From: Zanthoxylum bungeanum | Lineage: Eukaryota; Streptophyta; Magnoliopsida; Sapindales; Rutaceae | NCBI GenBank assembly: GCA_019454045.1 | Contig: SKCR01036769.1 | Location: 124,001 to 188,000 of the forward strand | DNA: 64,000 nt | Direction of reading: 5' to 3' | Shown: positions 11,681 through 22,641 of the stretch, piece after piece | How positions within the stretch are numbered: the stretch's first letter is position 1 | Layout: each line of letters starts with the position of its first letter | Translations under genes and position numbers: made by a program | The notes under the pieces: model-generated | The model's database searches: none | What the model saw: the letters and a program-made list of their open reading frames with translations, nothing else | What the model was told of the DNA's origin: nothing

Positions 11681-13841
11681 GAATATAGTCCAACTATTTA
11701 TTAAAACAACATTTAAATATTAGTCCAACTAACATTTAATTTATTTGACGAATGATTTGTTTGAGCGCGTATGGCGAGTAATTGAACGAGTATTGCAAAT
11801 TCAATTCTTGCCTCCCACTATTTTTCGGCGAGCCTCTAACCCTCTGTCGAGTACTCGGGAAACCGCGTTTCCTAGTGGGCTAGGATCCCGTTAAATATCA
11901 CATAATCTTGACTTTGGCCAACAAATTGTATGATAATTAACTAGGTAGATCTCTAAGATCGATTGGATCCAATCCATTCCTAGATCTGGTAGGAGGACAT
12001 CCAAGTCCGAAACATATATCTTATATATGCCCAATACATCCAATGCATTACCTAACCATTTTCCTCTGAATCAACTAAGCCTTGGCTTTGGCACAACAAA
12101 CTTAGTGATCCCAGTTAAGCGCGACCCATTGACCATGGAAAGCTTCGTAATCAATGTCGATGGACAAGAAGTGGTCTTGACTTTGGCCAACAAACCACAA
12201 CTTGGACAAGACCAATATGGAACAAAGCTCTCGTGATTCAAACACATCCTCGACGGACAAAGGCCTTGACTTTGGCCAACAAGCCAATGCCAGTCTCGGA
12301 TCTTGAGTGAGAATCACTCAATGGAAGGAAGAACGCTTAATATTTTGCGAGGGTTTTTCGAGTGCAAATTGGCAACAAATTTATTATCTTTGTTAAGTTA
12401 TCATCATCATACACCCTTAAACATGCATTCTAAACACATAATAAAGCGCGTATAAATAAAATAATAATGATATGCGGATGGATACTTTACACATTGATCC
12501 TAGATCAAATCTCTCCATTTTCTCTCTCCCGCTAGCACAAGTATTTACTTCTACCCGTTACACTACACTTCTAAAGAAACCTCATTTACATTGAGGGGAA
12601 TAGGTGAGAAGAGAATACAAAGAATAATGAGGTATAAGGCTGGACACGCAGGTCCAATTAATAAATCAAATTTATTACAACAATTTCTAAAATTGTCCCA
12701 CCCATCTAATATCCATCCGATATACATTATTCATGCATCGCAACCATGTATTCACACAAGCATGTTATCAATCAATCTAATCAAATTAATTATTCTGATA
12801 ATTAGTGATTATCCAATGTTCAAACAACGATTTGATTTTGCGCGAGTCAAACTCGTTTTGCGAATAAGTACTCAAAGTACGAATTCTCGAATTAAATTAA
12901 ACTACATCATTAAATCCAATTTAATATGCATTCAATTCTAATTCGCTATTTAATTCCAAATTAAATACTACACTTTAATTACGAACCTTTACGACTTAAA
13001 TTCTAAATTTAATCGTTACGGGTCTCAAGGCCCGATTAACGTCCAAAGTTAATTTAATTAAAGTCCAATGGGCTTTTAATTAATTTCTTAAGGCGTGGAC
13101 TTTTGGTCAACTCGGGTCAAACCGAATAACCAAAATCCAATCCGGGAGTTACCCCATAAGCCCATAAATCAATTTAGGCCAATTAGGCCCAATTAAACTT
13201 TAAAGGTTCATTAAGTCGCATTTGGGCTTTATGGAAGCGGTTTTGGGCCCAATTGGATCCAACCAATTTTGCCTAAACCCAACTTTGTACAACAAAGCCC
13301 AATAAGCCCATTTACAACATTAAAGCCCTAATCCAATTTTAAGGCCAAACATAATTAAACACAAAAATCCATTTTCACATTTAATTAACCTAAAGTGTAT
13401 ATCATGATTAATCACCCAAATTAACATTTCTAAAACATCAATTTATACAATTAGTCATGCTCATTTTCATCATCACATGTCCAACACATTTTGATTAAAA
13501 TCAAACCCATATTACATGCTCAAAGTCTCCGCAAGGGAGGGGATTTGTGTCCGATTCGAATTCAATCCAATTAATTCCACAATCGACATTAAATCACATT
13601 CCGGAATGATTCTAACTCATCCAATGAATCAAAAATCAAAAATCCAAGACTAAATTGGGCACTTCTCATTCGGCCAAGCCTACTCAATTTGGGGAAAAAT
13701 GTTCCAAACACAAATTCATGAAATTGATCCAATCAATATTCAATTAAACATGTATTAAGCATACTCAAACATCCATTCATTCAAATCATACTCAAATACA
13801 AATTACCCCAATTTTAAGCCCTAAACTTTTTCATGCTCAAA
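11681..13841 (-). other. Long non-coding 5' leader of element F
   Basis: About 2.2 kb between the primer site and gag, matching the 2.5-kb leader of element E in inverted order. Shared blocks include CCACTATTTT near 11815, TATATATGCC/ATACATC near 12020, the AAGTCAAGG-type motif repeats (separate entry), and stretches rich in GGGCC/AATTGGGCC near 13050-13330. There is no coding potential. The minus-strand reading of 12102-12317 is a shadow. Confidence 0.72.
11907..12279 (-). repeat. Four spaced copies of the leader motif (F)
   Basis: The motif TTGGCCAAAGTCAAG (minus-strand reading) or a close variant lies at about 12279-12264, 12190-12175, 12095-12081 (GCCAAAGCCAAGG) and 11922-11907. Four matching copies lie in the leader of element E at 56038-56417, in the corresponding order. 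Between the motifs the two leaders are much less alike. Confidence 0.8.
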
Positions 13842-13858
13842 CCTTGCTCTAGATGCCA
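13842..13858 (-). other. Primer-binding site of element F
   Basis: On the minus strand TGGCATCTAGAGCAAGG follows directly inside the 5' LTR end. It resembles the complement of the initiator tRNA-Met 3' end (TGGTATCAGAGC), as is usual for plant copia elements. Confidence 0.75.
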
Positions 13859-13859
13859 T

Positions 13860-14496
13860 TGTTGGTTTCTATTAAGGTCCCAAGATCAATAATAAGCATG
13901 AAATATGTGCGAATATAAATTGAAGAAGTTGCGGAATACTCACATCGAACGGTTGAGCGACGCGGAGGCAACAAAATCTGATTTTGGCCACTAGTACATG
14001 CGGCAGTGAGCTGCTCACTGGTTCCACCATTTGCGCCCATTTGGATCATCTTCGTCAAGCTCCGAGCTTCGTCTAACGATTCCCGGCTCATGGGTAGACT
14101 TCCATATCACATTCGCATGTCTAGTAAGTGTGCTAGCACTCAAGAAATTTGCCACAAATTTCCAACTATTGCTTCCCACTGCTCACGGTTTCAAGAAACT
14201 AGAAAACATAAAGTTTTAGCCCATTTGGGCGTGAAGAGAAAGAGATGAGAGAAAGAGAGAAAAATTGTGTGATGTGTTCCAAATTTGTGTATCTTATACA
14301 CAAAAGTGAATTTCAAATTCATTTAATGTGAATTTCGCTTTCAAAAAGTCAAGAATTTAATGCTCCATCCACTCACATCAATCAATCCATCAAGTTGTCA
14401 AGTCACATCACTCAAAGTGACTAATGATTTGAAGTTTGATGCGACTAGCGATTTGACGCTTGATTTGACTTGCGTGCCGCATTCGAATTCGAAATG
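13860..14496 (-). repeat. 5' LTR of element F, truncated
   Basis: 637 bp, closely matching 160-796 (the same inner LTR end, in the same orientation). The match stops after GAATTCGAAATG at 14496, where unrelated AT-rich sequence begins. The outer 1.6 kb of this LTR is missing, so F's second target duplication is not in the window. The open frames at 13849-14091 (minus) and 14006-14248 (plus) duplicate those at 146-391 and 306-608 because both lie in LTR copies. Confidence 0.9.
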
Positions 14497-15652
14497 AAAA
14501 TTATATTAAACTGTTTAATATAAACTTTTCAAATTAAATTTTAAATTAGATAATCATGTTTAAAGTTTAACTTTAAATATATGTTAAATAAATTAATAAT
14601 TTATTTTCAAAATTTTAAGTTTTGATTTAATAGTGTTAAATTTGATTTCAAAAGATATTTTTAGATATACGATATCATTGATTTTTTTTTTTAAGATATT
14701 CATGATATCTTAAATCATATTCTATATTATAAAATTAGCCCTAATGGCCGAAGTTTGCAAGAATTGGAGGGTTAAAATTATAACTTTTATTTACAAAAAG
14801 TTACCAAAAAATCTAACAAAAAAAAAGTAAAATTGGTTTTCTTTTTATGTTAAGGTTTTCATTTTTCGAAAGAGTTAGAAAACTTCAATGTCGAGAGAAA
14901 ATTAAAGTGTGACTTTCTTTTTCTAAATAGTTTAGAGGAAGAATTTTTATTATGAGTTAAAGAGTTCAAAATCCGGTTTCTTGATGGTGAGTTATAACAT
15001 AGAAGACTGAGTGGTATCACAATAGTCTCGATTCACTGCCACACTGTTATTCATGGCAGAAGCAGTTTTTTTGGGACTTGAATTCATCTTCTTCTTATTT
15101 TGGGATCAAAATTGCAGTGTCCAATCACTGAAATGGGGAAAAGTATAAAAATTTTCGAATTCAATCCTGAGTGCCTAAAGCATTTCCACTGCACGTGGTG
15201 TATTTCCGACAAAGGGTTATTGGGAAACAACTTCAGAAGCCTAATAAAATATTCAGGGTTTAATGATTAAGAAACGATCATAAAAGGAATTACTGATGAG
15301 TTCACGAGGAAAAATCTTCTTGTTATCATAAAAGGTGTTAACACTACGTGAAAATAAACATATCTTAACAGATAATACATAATAGATTTTGAGAAAAAAC
15401 ACTTATATCACATAATCTGAAAGACTCATACATAATATTTTTTATCACGAGATTTATGACAGACTAATAATAGAAATTTTATTTATCACGAAATTTTATG
15501 ATGGAGTTATGATAGAACTTTCTTTATCACGAAATTTATGACGGACTTATGATAGAAATTTTCTCTATTATAAAATTTATGATAGGATTTAAGTTTGACT
15601 CAATTGAAAACAAGATTGATAGTAATTTTGGGACACAAAACGCGATCATTTT
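14494..15652. repeat. Direct repeat copy 1 (1.16 kb)
   Basis: Begins ATGAAAATTATATTAAA and ends near AAACGCGATCATTTT. It is repeated as copy 2 at 15845-17070 with many substitutions and small indels. Its last 311 bp (from CACTACGTGAAAATAAAC at 15342) are a fragment of the 5' end of the CACTA-like transposon found whole downstream. The first part is AT-rich DNA without a coding frame. Confidence 0.8.
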
Positions 15653-15844
15653 AATCAATATTATGGAATTATTGGAGTTCGACATTATGGATCAATTTGG
15701 TCCCATGTTAGCTCGATATATTAGAAGAAACCATGTGATAATTGGATAGTCTAATTATTAGCTCATATGGATAATTAAATATTTGTGTATTATTTAATTC
15801 TTTGTATTAATTATTAATATTATTTATAATTAGATATATCACAC
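15653..15844. other. Spacer between the direct repeats
   Basis: 192 bp of AT-rich sequence with no recognised feature. The plus-strand open frame 15549-15749 runs from the CACTA fragment into this spacer and is not credible as a gene. Confidence 0.5.
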
Positions 15845-17070
15845 ATGAAAATTATATTAAAATGTTTAATATAACATTTTCAAATTAAATGATTATTAGA
15901 TAATCATGTTTAAAGTTTAAAAGTTAATCTTAAAATTAATATTAAATAAATTAATAATTTATTTTCAAAATTCAAATTTTTGATTTAATATTTTTGAATT
16001 TGATTTCAAAAGATATTTTATAATTATGGCATTATTAATTTGATTTTAAAAGATATTTTAGGATATATAATGTCATTGAATCTATACTGTTCAAGATATT
16101 ATTCATGATATCTTGAATCAAATTCTTGATTTAACATTAGTCCTAGCGGCTGAATTTTTGCAAGAGTTGGAGGATTAAAATTATAATTTTTAATTAGAAA
16201 AAGTTAACCGAAAAAATCTAACTGTAAAAAGAAAAATTGGTTCTCTCTTTAAATTAAGGTTTTCATTTTTCTAAGGAGTTAGAAAAACTCCATTGTTAAG
16301 AGAAAGTTAATGCATGTCTTTCTTTCTCTAAATAGTTAAGAGAAAGAATTTTCACTGTGAGTTAGACTGTCGATATTTCGATTTTTTTAAATCATAATAT
16401 GAAAGACCGAGTGGTATCATAATTCACGATCATATTATTATTCACGACAGTAGCAGTTTTTTGGGACTTGAATTCATCTTCTACTTATTTTGGGATCAAG
16501 ACAATCATTGTATTTGTTTTGTGAATTGAAATTAAAAAAAAAAAAGAAAAAAAAGAAATTGCAATGCGGAAAAGTAGAAATTTTTTCTTGTTCAATCTTG
16601 AATACCTGAAGCCTGCACATCGTGCATTTCCGGTAAAGAGACATTAAGATACACCTTCTGAAGTCTAATAAAATATTCAGGTTTAATGATTACGAACATT
16701 CATAAGAGGAGTTAATGAGTTCATGAAGAAAGATCTCCTTGTTACTGTAGTATGTGTTGACAGTACGTGAAAATAAACCTACCTTAACAGATAATATATA
16801 ATAAATTTTGAGAAAAAAATTCTTATATCACATAATCTGACAGACTCATGATAAAATATTTTTTATAATGAAATATATGACGTATTTATGATTTAAATGT
16901 TGTTTACCACAAAATTTTATGTTGGAATTGTGATAATATTTTCTATATCATGAAATTTATTATGGATTATGATAGAAATTTTTCTATCACAAAATTTATG
17001 ATAGAATTTAAGTTTACTCAATTGAAAACGAGTTTGACCGTAATTTTGAGAGACTAAACGCGATCGTTTT
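15845..17070. repeat. Direct repeat copy 2 (1.2 kb)
   Basis: The partner of 14494-15652. Shared landmarks are GATAATCATGTTTAAAGTTTA, GAGTGGTATCA, TTGGGACTTGAATTCATCTT and the transposon end CAGTACGTGAAAATAAAC. From 16761 on it is the first 310 bp of the CACTA-like element. Confidence 0.8.
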
Positions 17071-20000
17071 CATAAATAAATATTTTAAACATATTTTTTA
17101 AAAAACAAAAAATTACATTTCAAAACGCAGCGTCGTGCATAAGTATATAAACAACATAATTTTTACCTAAAAGTAACACGTGTTTTTTTACTCAATCCTC
17201 TCTCACTTTCTCACTGGATCGTTGTAGTCTCACAGACACACACTCAAAGCTCTCTTTGTATAAATGAGATAGAGGCTAAGGAAATATAAAGCCGATAGGG
17301 ACAGCGGATTTGATGTTATTTTTTTTTGAATCGTTAGAAATCTTATAGTCAAATTATTTATTCCGGATTTAATTAGAAGAAATATATTCTCTAAATTTGA
17401 TTCGAACACGAGAGCTGAATATAAAATCCTAAATCTTATAGCACCAAATCACATCCCAGACAAAAAAAAATAATAATAATAAACGCAAAAATTGAAACGG
17501 GTTCCACGAATTTGAAGACTTTGACTATTTTTATTTTAAGTCAGCCACGCTTGCCGAGTCATCGTCAATCCAACGTAGCAAGAGGGTGAAGCAATTTTGT
17601 TCAATTTAATTTAATTTAATTTTTTTATTATCTGCTATTTGTTCAAATTTGTCTTAAAGTTTTTCAAGTTGTCGAATGCATATGGGATTGAAAGGTGGTG
17701 TTGTTGAGTAAGCTTGATAGTATATGCATTGGACATGTTCGAAGAAATGTCTGAGCCAACTAAAAGTTATTCATTGTTGGAATGGGACAAACCAATTTAG
17801 GTTGCATGTATTATAAGGAGATTTGCTTGACTTTACTGTGCTTGGTTATTTGGTCACTTCACTATTTTGTATTTAATTTTTTTCTTCATTTCCAGGTTTC
17901 AGGGGTTGGGCTAATATCCTTTCCCCTTCGGCAAGGAGGAGATAGGAGCGAGTCTGAGCGTTATAAGTCGGGTAAGGTAATCCGTTAATCTCTTTCTGAA
18001 ATAGATCTCTTTTCTGATCCTGATCTGATTTATCCCATAAAGGTAAATCAAAGTGTGCTTTTTCCATCTCTTTTGCTTAGCTTGGGTCTTTAGTAGGCTT
18101 GGGAGAAATATGTTTCAGGCTCCTAGTGATTCAAGAAAGGGAACCAAACCAAGACTACAGTCTATTGCGGATCTTCACTGAAATCATAGGAAGCAGAGAG
18201 GACTGGATCTGGATACCATAAGGCACATGCAACAACATGAAAAGCGTCGGAAAAGAGGATTTTATCTTCTTTTTATCTCCTTTTGATGGTTGAGATTTAG
18301 CCACACATCATGCAATAAATCTAATGATCATTCTTTTGACATCATATTAATAAATTTGTGAAGCCAAGCCAAATTACAAGCCAAAAATAAAATCATTTTT
18401 TTCTCAAACTCATCAAATCAATCAGCTCACTTCTCATTTAACAAACAACAACAAAAAATGAAAAGCTCACTTCTCATTTTTTCCGACGCGGTTTTGGTCC
18501 ATTGTGGGTTGCTGGTTCGTGAGCTGAAATTGGTGGGTTGGGTTGCTGTTCTGGTGTTGATGGTTCTTGACCTGAAATTGGTGGGTTGTATTTGAAGGGT
18601 TTGTATAAGTGAAAAATATAAAACCATTAGTATTTGAAGCTCTGGTGTTGCTTGTTCCTGGTGGGTGGGTTGTATTTGAAGGGTTTGGTCCAATTTACTT
18701 GAAGATCTGGGTTTTGGCTCGACGTTTAATTGCTGCACGATTTTGGTCCAGTGTACTTGAAGGGTTTAAGATCCAATAGTTGATTATTGTATAAACAACA
18801 ACATAAGATAGCTGATTATCGTGTTTTGGTTGTTGTTGGTTCATTGATTTGTCATTTCTTCTGATTTTTGTTCTGTTTTATTCTGTTTGGCTGTTCTGGT
18901 TCATGTTCTAGAGTTGGTTGATGTTCTAGTGCCTGTTTTGGAGTTGGTTGTTGTTTGAAGAGTTTTTGTTGTTGTTGGTTGAATGCAATTTGGTTTGGTG
19001 AATATATCTTGTTCCATAATATTTTTGATCTAGTTATTATTTGCTATAACTTTTGATATGTATGGATGACAGGTTGGTACAAAGTACCCAACAAATGGAC
19101 TTGTACATCATCCAACTTTGATGCGTATATTATATCCTCAAAGGTTTGCTACACAATCTCATCTAAGGGTGATTGGTTATATATGTTTATTAATTAGCTA
19201 GAGTAATATGTAATTTGTGGTTGCTAAATGATTTTCAAAGTGATATTGACATGTACTTGTAGAGGGTGGCCCAGAAGAGAAAATGATAGAAATTAAGGCC
19301 ACTAAGTATGCACATCAACAGTATAACCTATCAAGGTGATAGTGATTCAAATTGCTTCCAAAAAGCCATGGTGTTTGCCCATAAGCAAGTGTAATATTAT
19401 TGACAATTGAAACAAGCACTGAGTTGAAGTAGTATCACATGGCTAGCAAGGTCCACGAAAGAGATATAGCCAGTGATCTCATACTCAATGTGACTAAGAT
19501 GAAAAGATCAACTGATCCAAGGAGCAACTACTGCAAGGCCACCCAATGGAATGTGATGGGTAGAGTTTTTTTTTTATAATTTATTAGTCCTTTAACAGAG
19601 TCATCAACGGTAACTCAGCTGCAGCTCAAGTAAGGATCATTAGTATCAGTAATTCTTCTTTTCTATCATGGTCTACTTTTTCTAAGGGTGTGCAACGGAC
19701 AACGGTTCCGGGTAGACTCGGAATCGAACTGGAAATTAGGTTTTGGATCCAGAACTGATTATTTTAAGGTAGGTTCCGGTTCCAAAAATGTGGAACCGAA
19801 AAAAATGGTTCTGGTTCTGGTTTTACACTTTAAGGAACCAGAACCTACACATGGAACTGAAAATTAGAACTTATTTTGGAATTGAATTTTTTATTTAAAG
19901 GATTATCCTCGCCGATCAGACATACTTGCTTTCTTAAGCTTGTGTCAAGGTTCTCACTCTGGAGTAAATTTTTTATAGAGCTCACACCTATTAGAGTAAA

Positions 20001-20200
20001 CAAAAAACATGTTCATGAATATTGTTTCAGGTTACATATCTAACATTTATAATTCAAAGACCAACAATTGAAATACAAAAACATATTGAAAACCTTTATA
20101 GCATTTTAGGGATATTTATGTTTAGTGAACTTGAAGATGTTCGGATTTTTTATGGTTGCAGTTTAATGTTTAGGGATTTGCAATTTCTATTTCTTTAATG
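17071..20200. other. Interior of the CACTA-like element, no recognised gene
   Basis: Mostly AT-rich sequence without a long frame. 17170-17270 looks like a plant 5' UTR (CT-rich, TCTCTCACTTTCTCACTGG). 17895-17990 is a short open stretch preceded by a TTCCAG acceptor-like site. 18480-18730 holds imperfect repeats of GAAATTGGTGGGTTG. 19690-19860 is rich in GGTTCC/GGAACC. 19260-19560 reads like broken exon sequence, but I do not recognise it. Captured host fragments are possible but not shown. Confidence 0.4.
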
Positions 20201-20496
20201 CTATAATTTTATAATTTAACCGGAAATATTGATATGTTTTAATAATATTATTATATTTCTTGGAAAAAATCTGTGATAGAAACATATTATCACATCTTGT
20301 GACAGAATATTAATTTATACGGTATTTCCCAACAAATAAACAATGACAGAATAATGATAGATTTATGGCGGTAAAAATTATCACATGACGTGATAGATTT
20401 TTATCTATCACAAGATATGATTGTATTTACGATGACAAACAAAACTATCATAAACCCCCTTAAATAACAGTTTTTTTATTGTCAAGGTAGTTTTTC

Positions 20497-20552
20497 TTTC
20501 TTTCTTTCTTTCTCTCTCTCTATCTTTTTTTATTTTTTTTTTTTTTTTTTTT
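20497..20552. repeat. CTTT / poly-T tract
   Basis: A run of TTTC and CTCT units followed by about 25 T, directly inside the right end of the CACTA-like element. The minus-strand Lys/Glu/Arg-rich frame across it is a composition artefact. Confidence 0.85.
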
Positions 20553-20564
20553 CGCGTAGTGTGA

Positions 20565-20689
20565 TTATCAAACTCAACAATTGGTTCCGTCATTGGAAAG
20601 AAAGTTCGTGACAATGATTTTCAGTGGTAGCGATTGGTGATTTCGATTTGAGCTCCGTTGATGGCTTCCTTCTTTCGTGGTTTTGTTTT
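20565..20689. other. Spacer between CACTA-like element and element A
   Basis: 125 bp of unique sequence with no recognised feature. Its last five bases (GTTTT) would be the target duplication of element A, but the other copy is lost with A's truncated 5' LTR. Confidence 0.5.
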
Positions 20690-21300
20690 TGTTTGCGAGA
20701 TTTTTGTGCGCGAAGAAGAAAGAGAAACGTGTAAGGTTCAAACCTCCTGAGACAAAGTCCCAGCAAGGGGTGTTTGATTAAGTGAATAAGCCTCCAAAGG
20801 GCGCAAGCACACAAATTACAGTCCTAAAAGTTATAGAAACTAAAAGATAAAAAAATGCTCGTTTAAGTCTTCATTTGATTGTCATTTTCTCTCTGTCCGA
20901 GTGAGCTTTTATAGTGAAACTTGTAAATTGCTTGGGCGGTCTCAGTATCTCCCTGCAGCTGCTGGATTGTGCCTTTAACCGTTGGGCTGTCCGTCTCAAC
21001 TGCTTGATCGTGGGTTGAGCTTTTATAGTGAAACTTGTAAATCGCTTGGGCAGTTCCAGTATCTCCCTGCAGCTGCCGGATCGTGCCTGTAACTGCGTGT
21101 CTCAACTGCTCGGTTGTGGAGGGAAAATCGTCCAACTATTGCGATTGTGGAAGCAACCGCATCATGCATTTTCGTCCTAACCGCTACTTCGGTCGTCTCG
21201 ACTCTTCATCGCTCTACGCTCTATCGTCCTTCCTCCCTTCGTTCTTTCCTTCGTCTTAGGGCGATTTTGTTCTAGGGAGACATTATTTCCTTTGTCAACA
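20690..21300 (-). repeat. 3' LTR of element A (611 bp)
   Basis: Minus-strand reading starts TGTTGACAAAGGAAATAATG at 21300 and ends GCAAACA at 20690. It matches the LTR of B (30465-31087) in opposite orientation. It holds two copies of a roughly 115-bp module, each with CACTATAAAAGCTCA (minus-strand reading; TATA at about 21026-21020 and 20913-20907). Confidence 0.92.
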
Positions 21301-21313
21301 ATTTTCCCCCAAG
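21301..21313 (-). other. Polypurine tract of element A
   Basis: On the minus strand CTTGGGGGAAAAT lies directly before the 3' LTR start TGTTGACAAAGG. It is the plus-strand priming site. Confidence 0.85.
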
Positions 21314-22641
21314 TTTACCATGATTGAACCGGAAGTGGAGATCGAGGTGAACTTCTCCGGTCTTCCATCGAAAAGGCGTATAGATTGGAATGATAGAAAA
21401 TTGTACAGTAATTCCTTTTTGTTCTAGGGTGATTTTTTTCATCCAGGTTCGTTCTTCCCTCGTGCAGGGAAGACCACCACGCCAACCGAGCCAGTTTCCT
21501 GGCCGATCCCCAGTCCAGAGAACCCGTGAAGCCGATGAGTGTGAGACCCTCTGCGCAGAGGTATACGATCCGCCATTGTCTCCGGTCGTCACCCATCCAC
21601 AACCTGGGGATGCAGTACCTTCCACACAAAGGACTCTGGTCAGCTGTCGCTAACGGACATAGTCCATCCACACCATTACATTCCATTTCACACCTCACGC
21701 CGTGTGGATGGCCGTTAGCTAATCTCTTTACATTCCATTTCACACTTCATCGAAAAGAAGCTTTCGCTTCTGATGGCATTTGTCTCATGCAGATCTTGTC
21801 TCTTTCTTGAGTTTCTTCTGTCTCTCCTGATCTTTTCTTTTTATCTTATGGAGTCTGTTTGGTTACAGAGGGCCAAACTGTAATGTTTTGAGTAAGATCA
21901 ACCCTTAAATGGGTGGTTGGGAAACCCTACAAATTACTTCTTCAACCTTCCTCTTTTTATATACTCCTAAGTCATGATACTGCTTTCACGTGGAGCGTTT
22001 TTTCCTATGTGTTACCTGACCAATTAGGGGGGCTCCCTGCTCTAGGTCTGGTTTTTTGCCGAAAGTAAGCCTGCGGCCTGATGGTCTTGTCATATCAATT
22101 TTATCTTTACTGCTTGTGCTAATAATGGAAACAGCTTGGGCGATGCCCCTAGAGGATGTAGTATTGACATCTGTCCTTGACCGATTTTGGAAGTCGATGC
22201 TAAGATTTTGAGTTTCGGTCGATCTGCTGGAGGCCGATGCTGCAAGATCGAGCGAGGTAAAACCCGGGTGGAACTCTTCGCACCTGTCGGGCTTCCTTTT
22301 AGAGTGCTTCGTGAACCTGTCACTTCTGTAATAAATGCGCGGCCTTTTCCTATGCGTTTCATCACGAGGCCCATTTAAGAGCCGTTTTTACATCATTTCC
22401 GTGTTTCCTTCCGTCGCTCGTCACTTTCGCAACGAGTTGCATTCGAACACCTTTCTAGGGCAACCTTTCATCCTTTTCTATTTTCCCGCCGCTTTCACTT
22501 CTCGACAATTCGTATTGCGACACCTGTCTCAGGTTAAGCCATTCGTCTGTTACATAAGGATTCATCCCATTCTAGTCTTCACTTTACCTTCGAATTCCTC
22601 TGAAACTTCACTTTTATTGCATTCTCGACCTTCTGTTATCA
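21314..22641 (+). promoter_or_regulatory. Upstream region of the antisense ORF in element A
   Basis: 1.3 kb between the polypurine tract and the plant-mobile-domain frame. It should hold the promoter and 5' UTR of that antisense gene; 22380-22640 is CT-rich like a plant leader. TTACATTCCATTTCACAC occurs twice (about 21657 and 21728). The short frames on both strands overlap each other and resemble no known protein. No TATA box can be fixed with confidence. Confidence 0.4.

Larger units (their letters stand above)
16761..20561 (+). mobile_element. CACTA-like DNA transposon, non-autonomous (3.8 kb)
   Basis: The left end is CAGTACGTGAAAATAAAC (CACTACGTG in the duplicated copy at 15342). The right end is TTCGCGTAGTG, whose complement is CACTACGCGAA. 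The element is flanked by the 3-bp duplication TGA (16758-16760 and 20562-20564), the size expected for CACTA elements. Both subterminal regions carry many short units such as ATCACGAAATTTATGA and TGATAGAAATTT on the left and ATCACATGACGTGATAGAT on the right, which is typical of this superfamily. No transposase frame is recognisable, so mobility would need proteins supplied from elsewhere. The strand is nominal: the left end was chosen as the start. Confidence 0.68.

Noticed and set aside
15549..15749. 66-codon frame between the direct repeats
   Set aside because: It runs from a CACTA end fragment into unrelated AT-rich spacer and is not conserved in the other repeat copy.
17873..18067. 64-codon minus-strand frame inside the CACTA-like element
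   Set aside because: No recognisable domain, and an acceptor-like site favours the other strand; too short to support a gene.
20408..20614. Lys/Arg/Glu-rich minus-strand frame
   Set aside because: It is the translation of a CTTT/poly-T tract at the transposon end.
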